NCBI RefSeq assembly: GCF_022179445.1
Contig: NZ_BPQU01000027.1
Location: 1-64,000, forward strand
Length of the DNA: 64,000 bases
DNA from: Methylobacterium mesophilicum
Lineage (GTDB): Bacteria > Pseudomonadota > Alphaproteobacteria > Rhizobiales > Beijerinckiaceae
Direction of reading: 5' to 3'
Below the pieces are notes generated by a model. That model saw nothing but the letters and a program-made list of their open reading frames with translations. It did not search any database and was not told the origin of the DNA. Below, piece after piece: positions 24,683-33,871 of this stretch. A program made the translations under genes and the position numbers. Numbering within the stretch: the first letter of the stretch is position 1; the number at the start of each line of letters is the position of its first letter.

Positions 24683-26839
24683 GTGCCCCATCCTGTCCCG
24701 CGCTGTGCGCTCTTGAAACTGTCCGTGCTGACGGCCCTCGCCCTGCTGCCTCCGGCGGCCTCCGCCCGGGACGGAACACGGCCGAGCCCGGACGCCGAGG
24801 CGACGCTCGACGAGATCTCGGTCACCGCGGAGCCGTCCGCGCCGCCGCGGGGCGGGGTGGCCGCGAGTGCCGGCTATGTCGGCGGCGTGACCGGCATCGG
24901 CGGCCCGCTCCTGACCGTGGATTCCGCCAGCGCGGGGGTGATCACGGGCGCCCAGCTCAACAGCCGGCCGGTGACGCGTCCCGGCGAGGTGCTGGAGGCG
25001 GTGCCGGGCCTGATCGTCACCCAGCACAGCGGGGAGGGGAAGGCCAACCAGTTCTTCCTGCGCGGCTTCAACCTCGACCACGGCACCGACATCGCTCTGT
25101 TCCTGGACGGCATGCCCCTCAATATGCGCACCCACGCGCACGGCCAGGGCTATGCCGACATCAACTTCCTGATCCCCGAACTCGTCGGCGCGGTGGAGTT
25201 CCACAAGGGGCCGTACTTCGTCCGCGACGGCGATTTCGCCTCCGCCGGCTCGGTGCGGATCGACTATCTCGACACCGTCCAGAAGAACCTCGCGCTCACC
25301 GCCATCGGCAGCTTCGGCTACAAGCGGGCGCTCAGCATCGCCTCGACCCCGCTCGGGGACGGCAACCTCCTGGTTGCAGGTGACGCGCAGGTCTATGACG
25401 GGCCGTGGGTGGTCCCGGACGCCCTGCGCAAGATCAGCACCGTCGCCCGCTACAGCCAGGGCACGGCGCTCGACGGATTCTCGGTCACCGGCATGGCCTA
25501 TGCCAGCCGCTGGACCGCCACCAACCAGATCCCCGAGCGGGCGGTCGTCCAGGGGCTGATCGGCCGCTACGGCACGATCAACCCCACGGATGGCGGCGAT
25601 ACGAGCCGCTTCTCGCTGTCCGGCCGCTTCAGCAGCACCGACGAAACCGGCGTGACCCGGGCCTCGGCCTACGTGATCCGCTCGCAGCTCAACCTGTTCA
25701 ACGACTTCACCTATTTCCTCAACGACCCCGTCGCGGGCGACCAGTTCCACCAGCTCGACCAGCGCATCATCGGCGGCGGCGAGGCGCTGCACATCTTCCA
25801 GGGCGACCTGTTCGGGCGGCCGATGGAGAACGAGATCGGCGTGCAGACCCGAACCGACAGCATCCGGGTCGGCCTGTTCAACACGACGAACCGGCAATAC
25901 CGCTCGGGGGTGCTCGACGACCGCGTGCTGGAGACGAGCGGCGCGTTCTACTTCGACAACCGGGTGCGCTGGACCGACTGGCTGCGCACCAGCCTCGGCT
26001 TCCGCGCCGACGGCTACGCGGCCCGCGTCGCCTCGGACACGCCGGCCAATTCCGGGCGGGCGCGCGATGCCATCGTCAACCCGAAGCTCGGCCTGACCCT
26101 CGGGCCATGGTTCGACACCGAGCTCTACGTGAATTACGGCGGCGGCTTCCACTCGAACGACGTGCGCGGCGTGACCGCCACCGTCGATCCGGCGAGCTCG
26201 CTGTTCAACACCACCCGCTCGCCGTTCCTCGTGCCTTCGACCGGCTACGAGGTCGGGCTGCGCAACCGCTCGATCGCCGGGCTGGAGACCAGCCTGGCGC
26301 TGTTCCGGCTCGACTTCGCGTCCGAAAACCTGTTCCAGGGCGACACCGGCACCACGGAGCCGAGCCGCCCGACCCGGCGCTTCGGGGTCGAGTGGACGAA
26401 CCGCTACGCGCTGACGCCGTTCCTGTCGCTGGAGGGCGATTTGACGGTCACCAACGCCCGGTTCTCCGACATCAATCCGGTCGGCACCCGGGTGCCGGAG
26501 GCGCCCACCACCATCGCGTCGGCGGGCATCACCTTCGGCGAGCCGCTCGGCTGGTTCGGCTCCCTGCGGTTCCGGTATTTCGGGCCGCGCCCGCTGATCG
26601 AGGACAACTCCATCCGCTCGCGCCCGACCGCCCTGTTCAACGGCCGGGTCGGCTACGCCTTCGAGAACGGGGTCAGCGTCTCCCTCGACGTGCTGAACCT
26701 GACCAACAGCCGGTCCGACCAGATCACCTACGCCTACGTCTCGCGCCTGCCCGGGGAGCCAGCCGAGGGCCTGACCGACCGCGTGTTCCACCCGGTCGAG
26801 CCCACGGCCGTGCGCCTCACCATCGCGGGCCGCTTCTGA
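24683..26839 (+). CDS. TonB-dependent outer-membrane receptor under cobalamin control
   Basis: A 718-residue protein with a signal peptide (LSVLTALALLPPAASA), a TonB-box-like DEISVTA, a plug domain (RPGEVLEAVPGLIVTQHSG, NQFFLRGFNLDHGTDIALFL), and a beta-barrel ending in the outer-membrane signature LTIAGRF. The start is GTG 24683 or TTG 24713. It is not a typical BtuB: the plug carries the THAHGQGYADINFLIPELV segment of a receptor subgroup of unknown substrate. Its riboswitch links it to corrinoid or cobalt uptake, and I infer a cobalamin or cobinamide cargo. No BtuCDF genes are in the window. Confidence 0.88.
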   Translation: MPHPVPRCALLKLSVLTALALLPPAASARDGTRPSPDAEATLDEISVTAEPSAPPRGGVAASAGYVGGVTGIGGPLLTVDSASAGVITGAQLNSRPVTRPGEVLEAVPGLIVTQHSGEGKANQFFLRGFNLDHGTDIALFLDGMPLNMRTHAHGQGYADINFLIPELVGAVEFHKGPYFVRDGDFASAGSVRIDYLDTVQKNLALTAIGSFGYKRALSIASTPLGDGNLLVAGDAQVYDGPWVVPDALRKISTVARYSQGTALDGFSVTGMAYASRWTATNQIPERAVVQGLIGRYGTINPTDGGDTSRFSLSGRFSSTDETGVTRASAYVIRSQLNLFNDFTYFLNDPVAGDQFHQLDQRIIGGGEALHIFQGDLFGRPMENEIGVQTRTDSIRVGLFNTTNRQYRSGVLDDRVLETSGAFYFDNRVRWTDWLRTSLGFRADGYAARVASDTPANSGRARDAIVNPKLGLTLGPWFDTELYVNYGGGFHSNDVRGVTATVDPASSLFNTTRSPFLVPSTGYEVGLRNRSIAGLETSLALFRLDFASENLFQGDTGTTEPSRPTRRFGVEWTNRYALTPFLSLEGDLTVTNARFSDINPVGTRVPEAPTTIASAGITFGEPLGWFGSLRFRYFGPRPLIEDNSIRSRPTALFNGRVGYAFENGVSVSLDVLNLTNSRSDQITYAYVSRLPGEPAEGLTDRVFHPVEPTAVRLTIAGRF

Positions 26840-26861
26840 GCATGCCGAAGCCGGGGCCGGC

Positions 26862-27188
26862 TCAGTGCTGGCCCTGCCCGGAAGCCAGGATGGCCACGCC
26901 CACCGCGATGATCGCGATCCCCACCAGCATGGTCGGGCTGATCGCCTCGCCGTACAGCCACGCGCCGCCGAGCGCTGCGCCGATCATGCCGACCCCGGAC
27001 CAGATCGCGTAGACGACCCCGATCGGCAGCATGTCCATGCTGCTCGACATCAGCCACAGGGCGGTGCCGTAGCCCACCGCCACGATCAGGGTCGGCACGG
27101 GCCGCGTCAGGCCGTCAGCGGCCTTCAGGGCCAGGGTGGCGGCGACCTCCGCGCCGATCGCGAGCCCGAGGATCAGGTAAGGGTTCAT
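26862..27188 (-). CDS. SMR-family efflux protein (EmrE/Gdx-like)
   Basis: A 108-residue protein with four membrane helices. Helix 1 has GLAIGAEVAATLALKAADG with the essential glutamate, and the loop and helix 3 carry GVVYAIWSGVGMIGAALGG with the Tyr and Trp of the family. SMR proteins form antiparallel dimers and export quaternary cations or guanidinium with proton exchange. Which substrate group applies cannot be told from sequence alone. It faces the receptor gene, with 22 bases between the two stops. Confidence 0.9.
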   Translation of the reverse strand: MNPYLILGLAIGAEVAATLALKAADGLTRPVPTLIVAVGYGTALWLMSSSMDMLPIGVVYAIWSGVGMIGAALGGAWLYGEAISPTMLVGIAIIAVGVAILASGQGQH

Positions 27189-27519
27189 CGCGCGGAAGAC
27201 CTTTTGTGCAGGAACGGAGCCAACCTCAAATGAAACCCGGCTTTTCGGGTCACCATAGACGATCAGACAAGGACGGCAGGCTGGCGTTTGTGCGCAGCCG
27301 TCTCACCCCATAAGATGCCGCCAGACTTCGACAGCCCTTTTCCGTGGAATTCATGAACATTTTCGGATCGCCCGCGCCGGACACGTGCGGCTGAGATCCG
27401 AATGCAACGTCCGGCCCGGTTGGCCCTTCGTTAACGCCTCCTCATCATGGTCGCCGCGCGCGCCGGACCCCGGTCGACGGCGCCGTGACCGTGACGATCC
27501 AGAGCGACACCGATCCATC
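27189..27519. other. Divergent promoter region
   Basis: About 330 bases between the SMR gene and the hydrolase. Only a short hairpin (ACCCG/CGGGT at about 27235-27250) stands out. I looked for a guanidine riboswitch and did not find its conserved core. Confidence 0.4.
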
Positions 27520-28749
27520 ATGACCTCGTCGTCCGCGATCCCGGAGCCTTCGGCCCGTCCCCGCCCGGGGCGCCGACGGGGCCCGCGCTGGGGCGTGATC
27601 GCCGCGGCCGGCGGCATCGTGGCGACGGGCTGCGCCTGGACCGCCACCACCCTGATCGACGTCCCCGATCCGGTCACCCTGGCCGCCCTGGCGGTCCTCG
27701 AGCCGTCCGCGATCGGACCGTGGTTCCCGAGCCGGGTGGTGCAGGCGCCCGAACAGGCCCGCGACCTGGCATTCCGGCCGAGTCCGATCCTCGATCGCGT
27801 CCCCTGGAAGGGGAAGCCGGTCCCGCTCGCGACGATGCTGGCGGAGACGCACACCAACGCCTTCCTGGTGGTGCAGGACGGGGTTCTGATCCATGAATGG
27901 CAGCGCCCCGGGACCGGCCCGGCGACCCTGTTCCCGTCCTGGTCGGTGGCAAAGTCGATCGTGTCGCTGCTGGTCGGCGCCGCTGTGGCGAGCGGCAAGC
28001 TCGCGGAGACCGACCGGGTCTCGGCCCTGCTGCCCGAGCTGCGCCACGGCGCGGTGTTCGGCCAGATCACCGTGCGCGACCTCCTCGACATGACGAGCGG
28101 GATCGCCGTGCCGGAGAATTACGACCCGCAGCATCCGCTCACCGGCACCGCCGGGATGTACCTGACCCGGGACATCACCGCCTTCGTGCGCGACAACGCG
28201 CATCTGGCGTTCAAGCCCGGCAGCCAGGGCCGCTACCGCAGCATCGACACCGAGCTGCTCGGCCTGATCCTGGCGCGGGTCGAGGGCAAGCCGCTGGCGG
28301 ACCTGCTCTCGGAGCGGATCTGGAAGCCGATGGGCGCCCAGGCCGACGCCACCTGGAACCTCGACCGGGCCGGCGGCATCGAGAAGGCGTTCTGCTGCAT
28401 CAACGCCGTGCCCCGCGACTTCGCCCGCCTGGGGCTCCTGGTGGCCGACCAGGGCCGCGCCGGGCAGAACCGCATCATCCCGGCCCGCTGGATCGACCGG
28501 ATCGAGACGCCGGCCCGCCGGGCGGTCGATGGCTGGCAGTATTCGGCCCAGTGGTGGCACGCCCCCGGGGGCGACGAGAGCGACATCTCGGCGATCGGGG
28601 TCTACGGCCAGTACGTCTACGTCAACCGCGAGACCGGCACCGTGATCGTGAAGCTCAGCGATCACGGCGCCGAGCAGGACGAGGTCGACACCCTGTCGGT
28701 GATGCAGGCCATCGCCCGCGACCTCGCCGCCCGCCGCACGGCCCGCTGA
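27520..28749 (+). CDS. Serine beta-lactamase-like hydrolase, membrane-anchored
   Basis: A 409-residue protein from ATG 27520. An N-terminal basic stretch and one hydrophobic segment (GVIAAAGGIVATGCAWTATT) anchor it. The class C beta-lactamase/esterase domain has PSWSVAKSIVSLLVG with the S-x-x-K pair, then YRSIDTELLGLIL with the Y-x-S-type motif, and a later YSAQWWHAPGG region. The family includes esterases, D-amino-acid peptidases and 6-aminohexanoate-dimer hydrolases (NylB); the overall shape is closest to the NylB-like group. The true substrate is unknown. It stands alone, followed by repeat copy B. Confidence 0.85.
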   Translation: MTSSSAIPEPSARPRPGRRRGPRWGVIAAAGGIVATGCAWTATTLIDVPDPVTLAALAVLEPSAIGPWFPSRVVQAPEQARDLAFRPSPILDRVPWKGKPVPLATMLAETHTNAFLVVQDGVLIHEWQRPGTGPATLFPSWSVAKSIVSLLVGAAVASGKLAETDRVSALLPELRHGAVFGQITVRDLLDMTSGIAVPENYDPQHPLTGTAGMYLTRDITAFVRDNAHLAFKPGSQGRYRSIDTELLGLILARVEGKPLADLLSERIWKPMGAQADATWNLDRAGGIEKAFCCINAVPRDFARLGLLVADQGRAGQNRIIPARWIDRIETPARRAVDGWQYSAQWWHAPGGDESDISAIGVYGQYVYVNRETGTVIVKLSDHGAEQDEVDTLSVMQAIARDLAARRTAR

Positions 28750-28779
28750 CCCGGCACGCCGCCTGCCCCCCTCACAGAC

Positions 28780-29040
28780 TCAGACATCTCCGGATGCGGC
28801 GCGGGTCCCCTCTCCCGTGCGGGCTACGATGTTCACACATCGGCTTGCCAAAGCCGCGCCGCGCCCCCTCTCCCGTGCGGGAGAGGGTTGGGGTGAGGGA
28901 CCAGGTCTTTCCGGAGAGGTCGCATCCCTCACCCTGTCCCTCTCCCGCACGGGAGAGGGGACCCGCGCCACATCCGGGGATGGGTGAAGCCGATAGCCCG
29001 TGCGGGAAAGGGAGCAGGTCGCGCTTCGCCGGAAACGACC
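28780..29040. repeat. Intergenic palindromic repeat, copy B (double)
   Basis: Two CTCTCCCG(T/C)(G/A)CGGGAGAG palindromes (about 28868-28885 and 28941-28960) with the linking TGAGGGACCAGGTCTTTCCGG, and a left part that is the reverse complement of the second half of copy A (GCTACGATGTTCACACATCGG). It fills the space between a hydrolase gene and a convergent membrane-protein gene and may also act as a terminator for both. Confidence 0.8.
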
Positions 29041-29082
29041 TGCGAACATCATAGGCAACAGCCGGGCGGGCAGGGAGGCCGC

Positions 29083-30483
29083 TCAAGCCTCGGTCGGGCC
29101 CGCGCCCGATGCGGGCCGGCGCCGGGCAAGCTGGAACACGCGTGTCAGCGACCCGACCCGGCCGTTGCGGATGAAACGCCGGCCGACACTGGCCCAGGCG
29201 ATGGACGTCACGGGCGAGGCCGGATCGACCAGGGCGCTCAGCGCCCGGGCGTAGTCGAGAACCAGCCCGGGGGTCCAGGTCATCGACCGGGCGCCGTTGC
29301 GCAGCAGGGCCGCCGCCCAGAATTCCGGGCTGGTGAGGGCCTGGGCGAGGTTGCGCCAGGGATGCCCGTCCCGGCTGAACGCGCCCTCCACCGCCACGTC
29401 CAGGGCGCGGGCGACCGTGGTCGAGCAGTTGCGGCTGATGAAGTTGTAGGTCGTGTCGCGGTGATAGGCGTCCCAGAACGCCCGCAGCCGGGGGCCGTCG
29501 ACGCCGTCGAGCGTGACCGCGACGGTGGCCTCGCACCAATCCGCGACCTCCGCGCGATGCGACGGCAGGAACCGGCCGGGGACGTCGTTCTCGGGGCCGG
29601 CGCGCAGGCTCGACCGGAGGTTGGCCGGCGAGCGGTCGATCTCCACCGCGGGGTAGTGGCTGATATAGAGGTCGCCCCCCAGTTCGAGGGCGGCGTGGCC
29701 GGTGGAGTAGCGCCCCGCCACGTCCACGGAGGCGACGTAGCGCCGGACCAGCCGCTGCGTGGCCGGCGTCGTGGCCTGGCCGGTCGGCGTCCAGACATAG
29801 ACGGTCAGGCTGTCGGAGCCCGGGGCCGACGCCCCCTCCGGCACCGGCACCGGGGCCGTCCGCCGGGTGCGCAGGCCCGCCAGGGCCAGCCGCAGGCCGT
29901 TGATGACCAGGAACATCCCGATGCAGTAGCCGACCGTGCCGACATACCAGGTCGGCCAGGGCTGCAGGTGGAACACGCCGAAGGCGACGCCCAGCGCGCC
30001 GAGCGCCACCGAGGTGCGCCATTCGGGGAACTTCAGCAGGTAGGCGAGGACGATCCGGACCGTGCCGTCGACCAGGAAGACGGTGCCGAACAGCATCGCC
30101 AGCAGGAAGAAGCTCGAGGCCGAGGCCATCATGATCAGGATGGCCGCCACGGCCAGGAACAGGCCCTTGAAGATCCGCAGCCGCCGGGCCGCCCCCGCGG
30201 CGATCAGGCCGGCGCCGAGCGAACCGAGGGCGTCCACCAGCAGGAGCAGGCCGAACCAGCGCTCCGGGATGTGGACCGCCCCCGCGAGGGCATCGATCAT
30301 CACGGCGGCGCCCAGCAGGGCCAGGGCCACGCCGGCGGCCAGGATCAGGTGCGCATGGCGGCGGACCGCCTCGCCCCCGACCAGCACCTGCCACAGCGGA
30401 GCCATCCGGGCGTTGCCCTCCCGGATCGGACGATCCGGATCGAGGCCGTCGGGCCGGGTTTCCAGGGATGAACGATGGGACAT
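29083..30483 (-). CDS. HdeD-like membrane domain fused to a papain-like domain
   Basis: A 466-residue protein from ATG 30483. Residues 40-230 hold five or six membrane helices in DUF308/HdeD-like repeats (LLLLVDALGSLGAGLIAAGA, LFGTVFLVDGTVRIVLAYLL, YCIGMFLVINGLRLALAGLR). Residues 270-430 are outside the membrane and contain YSTGHAALELGGDLYISHYP and YNFISRNCSTTVARALDVAV. The paired His and N-C signatures resemble DUF4105/NlpC-type (permuted papain-like) domains with a His and a Cys nucleophile. HdeD-like proteins act in acid tolerance. A fusion to a possible amidase or acyltransferase domain suggests envelope or lipid work, which is inference. Confidence 0.7.
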   Translation of the reverse strand: MSHRSSLETRPDGLDPDRPIREGNARMAPLWQVLVGGEAVRRHAHLILAAGVALALLGAAVMIDALAGAVHIPERWFGLLLLVDALGSLGAGLIAAGAARRLRIFKGLFLAVAAILIMMASASSFFLLAMLFGTVFLVDGTVRIVLAYLLKFPEWRTSVALGALGVAFGVFHLQPWPTWYVGTVGYCIGMFLVINGLRLALAGLRTRRTAPVPVPEGASAPGSDSLTVYVWTPTGQATTPATQRLVRRYVASVDVAGRYSTGHAALELGGDLYISHYPAVEIDRSPANLRSSLRAGPENDVPGRFLPSHRAEVADWCEATVAVTLDGVDGPRLRAFWDAYHRDTTYNFISRNCSTTVARALDVAVEGAFSRDGHPWRNLAQALTSPEFWAAALLRNGARSMTWTPGLVLDYARALSALVDPASPVTSIAWASVGRRFIRNGRVGSLTRVFQLARRRPASGAGPTEA

Positions 30484-30511
30484 GGCAGGTCGTCTTCGGA
30501 AGCGCGCGTGC

Positions 30512-30558
30512 GACCCGAGCCGCTCCCGATCGCGTTGCCATCGGGAGCGGCTCGGGTC
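30512..30558. promoter_or_regulatory. Perfect 19-bp inverted repeat
   Basis: GACCCGAGCCGCTCCCGAT at 30512-30530 and its exact reverse complement at 30540-30558, with a nine-base loop CGCGTTGCC. It lies 29 bases upstream of the start codon of the HdeD-like gene, inside its leader. There is no T-run on either side. It could be a strong RNA hairpin in the leader, a protein-binding site, or a remnant of a mobile repeat. Confidence 0.6.
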
Positions 30559-31434
30559 CTGGATTCGACGCGCTCGCTGACGCCGAACCGGTATCCATTT
30601 CGGCGGCGAGCGCGCCGGCACCTTCCACGACTCGCCTAAGGACCAGGTTAAGGCAATCGCGGCCGTCGCGCCGGACGCCGAGATGTCCAAAGCGAACGAC
30701 CGGCTCCGCCATGCCGTCCGACCGGGTGACGTTTCGGGAACGGCAGCCGATTCACGCGGACCGGACACCGCTCCGGGGCGTCGCCCCAGCGCAGATCAGT
30801 CCTCGCGCTTAAAAACCGACGTTTCATACGATATAGGCTCGACGATGATAACTTTATTCAATAAAAACCTAAGATTTAAACCCCGCATTGTCTAGAAGGG
30901 TTGCGAAATAGCGACCGTATTAAGAAGATTCAATCAAATCCATAAGGAACTAATTATTAAAGGCCTTATATAAATCTATAGATGCACTATTTATTTTATT
31001 GTCGGTATTCATAATTATCTCACAGGATAATTATAGTTATAGCTCGGTTTTCAAATTAAAAACAAATCCCTGTCCGCATTCAATAGCTCTTCGCGCAACG
31101 GGCTTGCTCCTCATTAGCGGCGAGCAGGTGAGCTTTTTGGGCCACCCCAGGTAGCCATCGCCGCGTGCTTCGACTGCGTCGGCCCGTCCGATTGAACATT
31201 ATCTGTCTGGATCCACGAAACGAGCAACCTCGTGTTGGATTTGTAGGACAAATTGTGTTCAAATACTATCCAAGGTAAACCCTAGACAATTCGCCGCAGT
31301 TTCGTATTGTTAGTCGCCAATTCTGGCGGGACATCAGCAGTCGCGTAGAAGTTCGCACGGGACGATCCGGTAAAATTATCCGTATCCCTCCCCTTCGGAC
31401 TTGTAACGCCGCGGCAACCTGAAGCGAGGGGAAC
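30559..31434. other. Long spacer with an AT-rich block before mucR
   Basis: About 875 bases with no supported gene. Bases 30815-31080 are strikingly AT-rich for this genome (runs of A/T such as TTATTTATTTTATTG). AT-rich blocks of this kind attract MucR/Ros and other nucleoid proteins, and MucR proteins often repress their own genes. A 60-codon minus-strand frame at 31080-31262 has no ribosome binding site or recognisable domain, and I do not count it as a gene. Confidence 0.45.
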
Positions 31435-31863
31435 ATGACGACTATCGAGCTGCACGAAAAGATGCCGGAACCGAACTACGACTTGATCAAGTGCACGGCT
31501 TCACTGGTCGCGGCTTATGTATCGCGGAACGCCGTCGGTGTTGGCGAACTGCCGGTTCTGATCGATCAGGTGCACACGGCGATCTCGGTGCTTCAGGGCA
31601 GCACCGCCGGCTCGACCTCGGCCTGGACCGGCCCGACGGCCGCGCAGATCGAGGCCTCGATCGGCCAGGACGGCCTGATCAGCTTCATCGACGGCCGTCC
31701 CTACAAGACGCTCAAGCGGCACCTCACCGCCCACGGCCTCACCCCCGAGCGCTACCGCGCCAAGTTCGGCCTGCCCGCCGACTACCCGATGGTCGCCCCG
31801 AGCTACGCCGAGCGGCGCTCGCAGATCGCCAAGGCGATCCAGCTCGGCCACAAGGTCGCCTGA
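31435..31863 (+). CDS. mucR: MucR/Ros-family regulator without zinc-finger cysteines
   Basis: A 142-residue protein with the family domain: DGLISFIDGRPYKTLKRHLT, AHGLTPERYRAKFGLPADYP, MVAPSYAERRSQIAK. Ros and Brucella-type MucR have C-x2-C or C-x2-D before the helix with the two histidines. Here the first part of the finger reads ISFIDGRPY, with no cysteine in the whole protein, so zinc is either bound by other residues or not needed, as is known for some rhizobial homologues. MucR proteins bind AT-rich promoters and silence exopolysaccharide and motility genes. AAGCGAGGGG precedes the ATG by six bases. Confidence 0.9.
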   Translation: MTTIELHEKMPEPNYDLIKCTASLVAAYVSRNAVGVGELPVLIDQVHTAISVLQGSTAGSTSAWTGPTAAQIEASIGQDGLISFIDGRPYKTLKRHLTAHGLTPERYRAKFGLPADYPMVAPSYAERRSQIAKAIQLGHKVA

Positions 31864-32080
31864 CTCAAGCGTGCGCGTCCCGGCGCGGACCGGGCCCCGG
31901 TTCGGGCCGACCGGACCGGTTGCGCGGGACGCGCACCTTGACCGCCCCGATGCCGGCTCTCGCACCGACTGGCATGCGGGTGCCCCCGGCGCAGATCCGG
32001 CGCCGCTTGCCGGCTGCCGCGCCCAGCAAGAAGCGGCCGAGGGCGGGCCGGCCCTTACGGCGGGTCCGCTCCCGAACCGC

Positions 32081-33106
32081 TCAGCGCCTGGCCACCGCCA
32101 GCGTGCCGTCATCCATCGGGATGAACCGGATGCCGGATCGGCGCAGCGCCGCGACGGCCTGAAGGCGCGATCGGCTACCCCGATGCTCGCTGTCCTCCTC
32201 CAGGCGCCGGACAGTGGAATGCGACAGGCCGCTGGCCTGGGCCAGGTCCATCATCGACCAGTCGAGCAGGGCGCGCGCGGCGCGCAGGTGGTGGCCGGTC
32301 ACGCACTGATCGAGCCCCTCGCCCATAGCCGGCGCGATCGGCATGGGGCTTCGGACCGGGTGCTTCAGCCCGCAGCGGCCGAGATAGGTGCCATCCGGAT
32401 CCCGGACCGGGACCGTGACGATCTTGAAATGCCAGAGCTCGCCGTTGGCGAGGCGCTCGTGGACCGTGCCCTGGAAGAACTGCCGCCGCTCGATCTGCGC
32501 CGCGGCCGCGTCCTGAAAGGCCTGCCGCTCTTCGGGAACGACCATGACGTAGGGATTGATGCAGATCTCCTCGTGCGAGACACCATGCACCTGCGCCACC
32601 TCGAAGGGGAACTCGAAGCGGCGATCGAGACCGAGCGCGAAGCACGCAATGTGCTCCGTCAGATACAGGGCCCCCCGCCGCCGCCGCTCCGCCTGGCGCA
32701 TCAGCACCTGCTGCTCGCGGTCGGTGACGTCGAGGGCGGTGCCGTTCACGGCCACGGGCCTTCCGTCCCCGGAGAAGCGCGCCTCCATCATCAACGAGAG
32801 GATGCGGACCGTTCCGTTCGGGCGAATCACCCGGACGATCGTCTCGCGAGGGACGTGGCCCTGCCGGACATCGCCGAGCGACGGCAGCCGGTGCCGATCC
32901 TCCGGATGGACCAGGTTCAGGAGCAGGTCGTAATGCGCCTTGGCGGCATTCGGGACGAGGCCGAGCAGGCGGAAGAACCCCGGCGACCAGATCTGCTCGC
33001 CACCCGCGAGCACCCAGCTCCAGGCTCCGCTCAACCCCCGGCTCTCGGTGAGCGTCAGGAATTCCCCGGACGAGAATGTCAGCGCGCTGAGGGCGGAGTG
33101 AAACAT
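32081..33106 (-). CDS. PAS-PAS sensor with a C-terminal HTH domain
   Basis: A 341-residue soluble protein from ATG 33106, with GAGAGGG six bases upstream. Residues 25-120 form a PAS domain (WSPGFFRLLGLVPNAAKAHY, LVHPEDRHRLP, RFSGDGRPVAVNGTALDVTD). Residues 130-250 form a second PAS-like domain. Residues 270-341 are a Cro/CI helix-turn-helix (LRAARALLDWSMMDLAQASG, LSHSTVRRLEEDSE). There is no kinase or output other than the HTH, so it probably links a small ligand, redox or light signal directly to transcription. No cofactor-binding residue stands out. It is convergent with mucR. Confidence 0.82.
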   Translation of the reverse strand: MFHSALSALTFSSGEFLTLTESRGLSGAWSWVLAGGEQIWSPGFFRLLGLVPNAAKAHYDLLLNLVHPEDRHRLPSLGDVRQGHVPRETIVRVIRPNGTVRILSLMMEARFSGDGRPVAVNGTALDVTDREQQVLMRQAERRRRGALYLTEHIACFALGLDRRFEFPFEVAQVHGVSHEEICINPYVMVVPEERQAFQDAAAAQIERRQFFQGTVHERLANGELWHFKIVTVPVRDPDGTYLGRCGLKHPVRSPMPIAPAMGEGLDQCVTGHHLRAARALLDWSMMDLAQASGLSHSTVRRLEEDSEHRGSRSRLQAVAALRRSGIRFIPMDDGTLAVARR

Positions 33107-33871
33107 CTCAATCCCTCTCGGGTCTATGCGTGGCCGCCATGGCGTCAGACCCATTCCGGTCGGACCGGGCCGGCCACAGGCTGTCGTTCGAGACCGGCCA
33201 TCGCGCCGAAGGCCTCGCGCGAGGGGCTTCCCAAACGCCCGCAAAGCCGCGGCCCCGGCTTCCGGTTGCGTGCGATCGGGCCCCTCCTGTCCTGCACAAG
33301 AATCGAACTCATCCCGATACAAATCGATGCCGTTCGGATCTGCCGAGGTATCGACCCTCATAGGATATACAAATTCGCCTTCTGATTCACCCCGCTCGTT
33401 CGGTAGATCGGTTATGCATTATCGATGGTCTCGATCATTAGAGATCGATAAAATTTTCTGGAGACATTTTACAGTCGTGTATCTCGTGACTCATTCGCAG
33501 TGAATGACACCGGCCTCGACACGTAACAGATATGACTACGTGTTACGATTTCGATTTGAGTTCGGCAGCAATAATGTCCTTGCGATACGCCGGACGATAA
33601 TCAGTTATGCTGTTGCCAGATTGAATTTTATGTTACCGATATTGTTCAAAGCGGATTTTCCGCTCCCCGATACGGTCTATGCCCTCGCCAACCTATGGAT
33701 GTGCGCTGGGAGACGGCGCGCGACGCCCGCAAACCGGATGGCGGATCGGGTCGATGCGCGCCATCTCCAGACCGGTTCGCGTTCGCGCGGCGACCGCGCG
33801 ATTGACAGGCCAGGCCGGACGGGGCCGGTCCTCCACCGGGCCGGTCGAGGCTCCGCACAGGGAGAAGCCGC
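33107..33871. other. Spacer with a second AT-rich block
   Basis: About 765 bases. Bases 33380-33670 are AT-rich like the block upstream of mucR. No gene is supported. It presumably holds the promoters of the PAS-HTH gene and of the kinase, and may be another target of MucR-like proteins. Confidence 0.4.

Noticed and set aside
24569..26791. A 740-codon minus-strand frame opposite the TonB-dependent receptor
   Set aside because: Antisense shadow of the receptor gene; composition is Val/Arg/Gly-rich and without motifs.
27189..27300. Guanidine riboswitch before the SMR gene
   Set aside because: The conserved core of ykkC, mini-ykkC or ykkC-III was not found; only a short hairpin is present.
31080..31262. 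60-codon minus-strand frame in the spacer before mucR
   Set aside because: No ribosome binding site, no recognisable domain and an Arg/Ser-rich composition that suggests chance coding.
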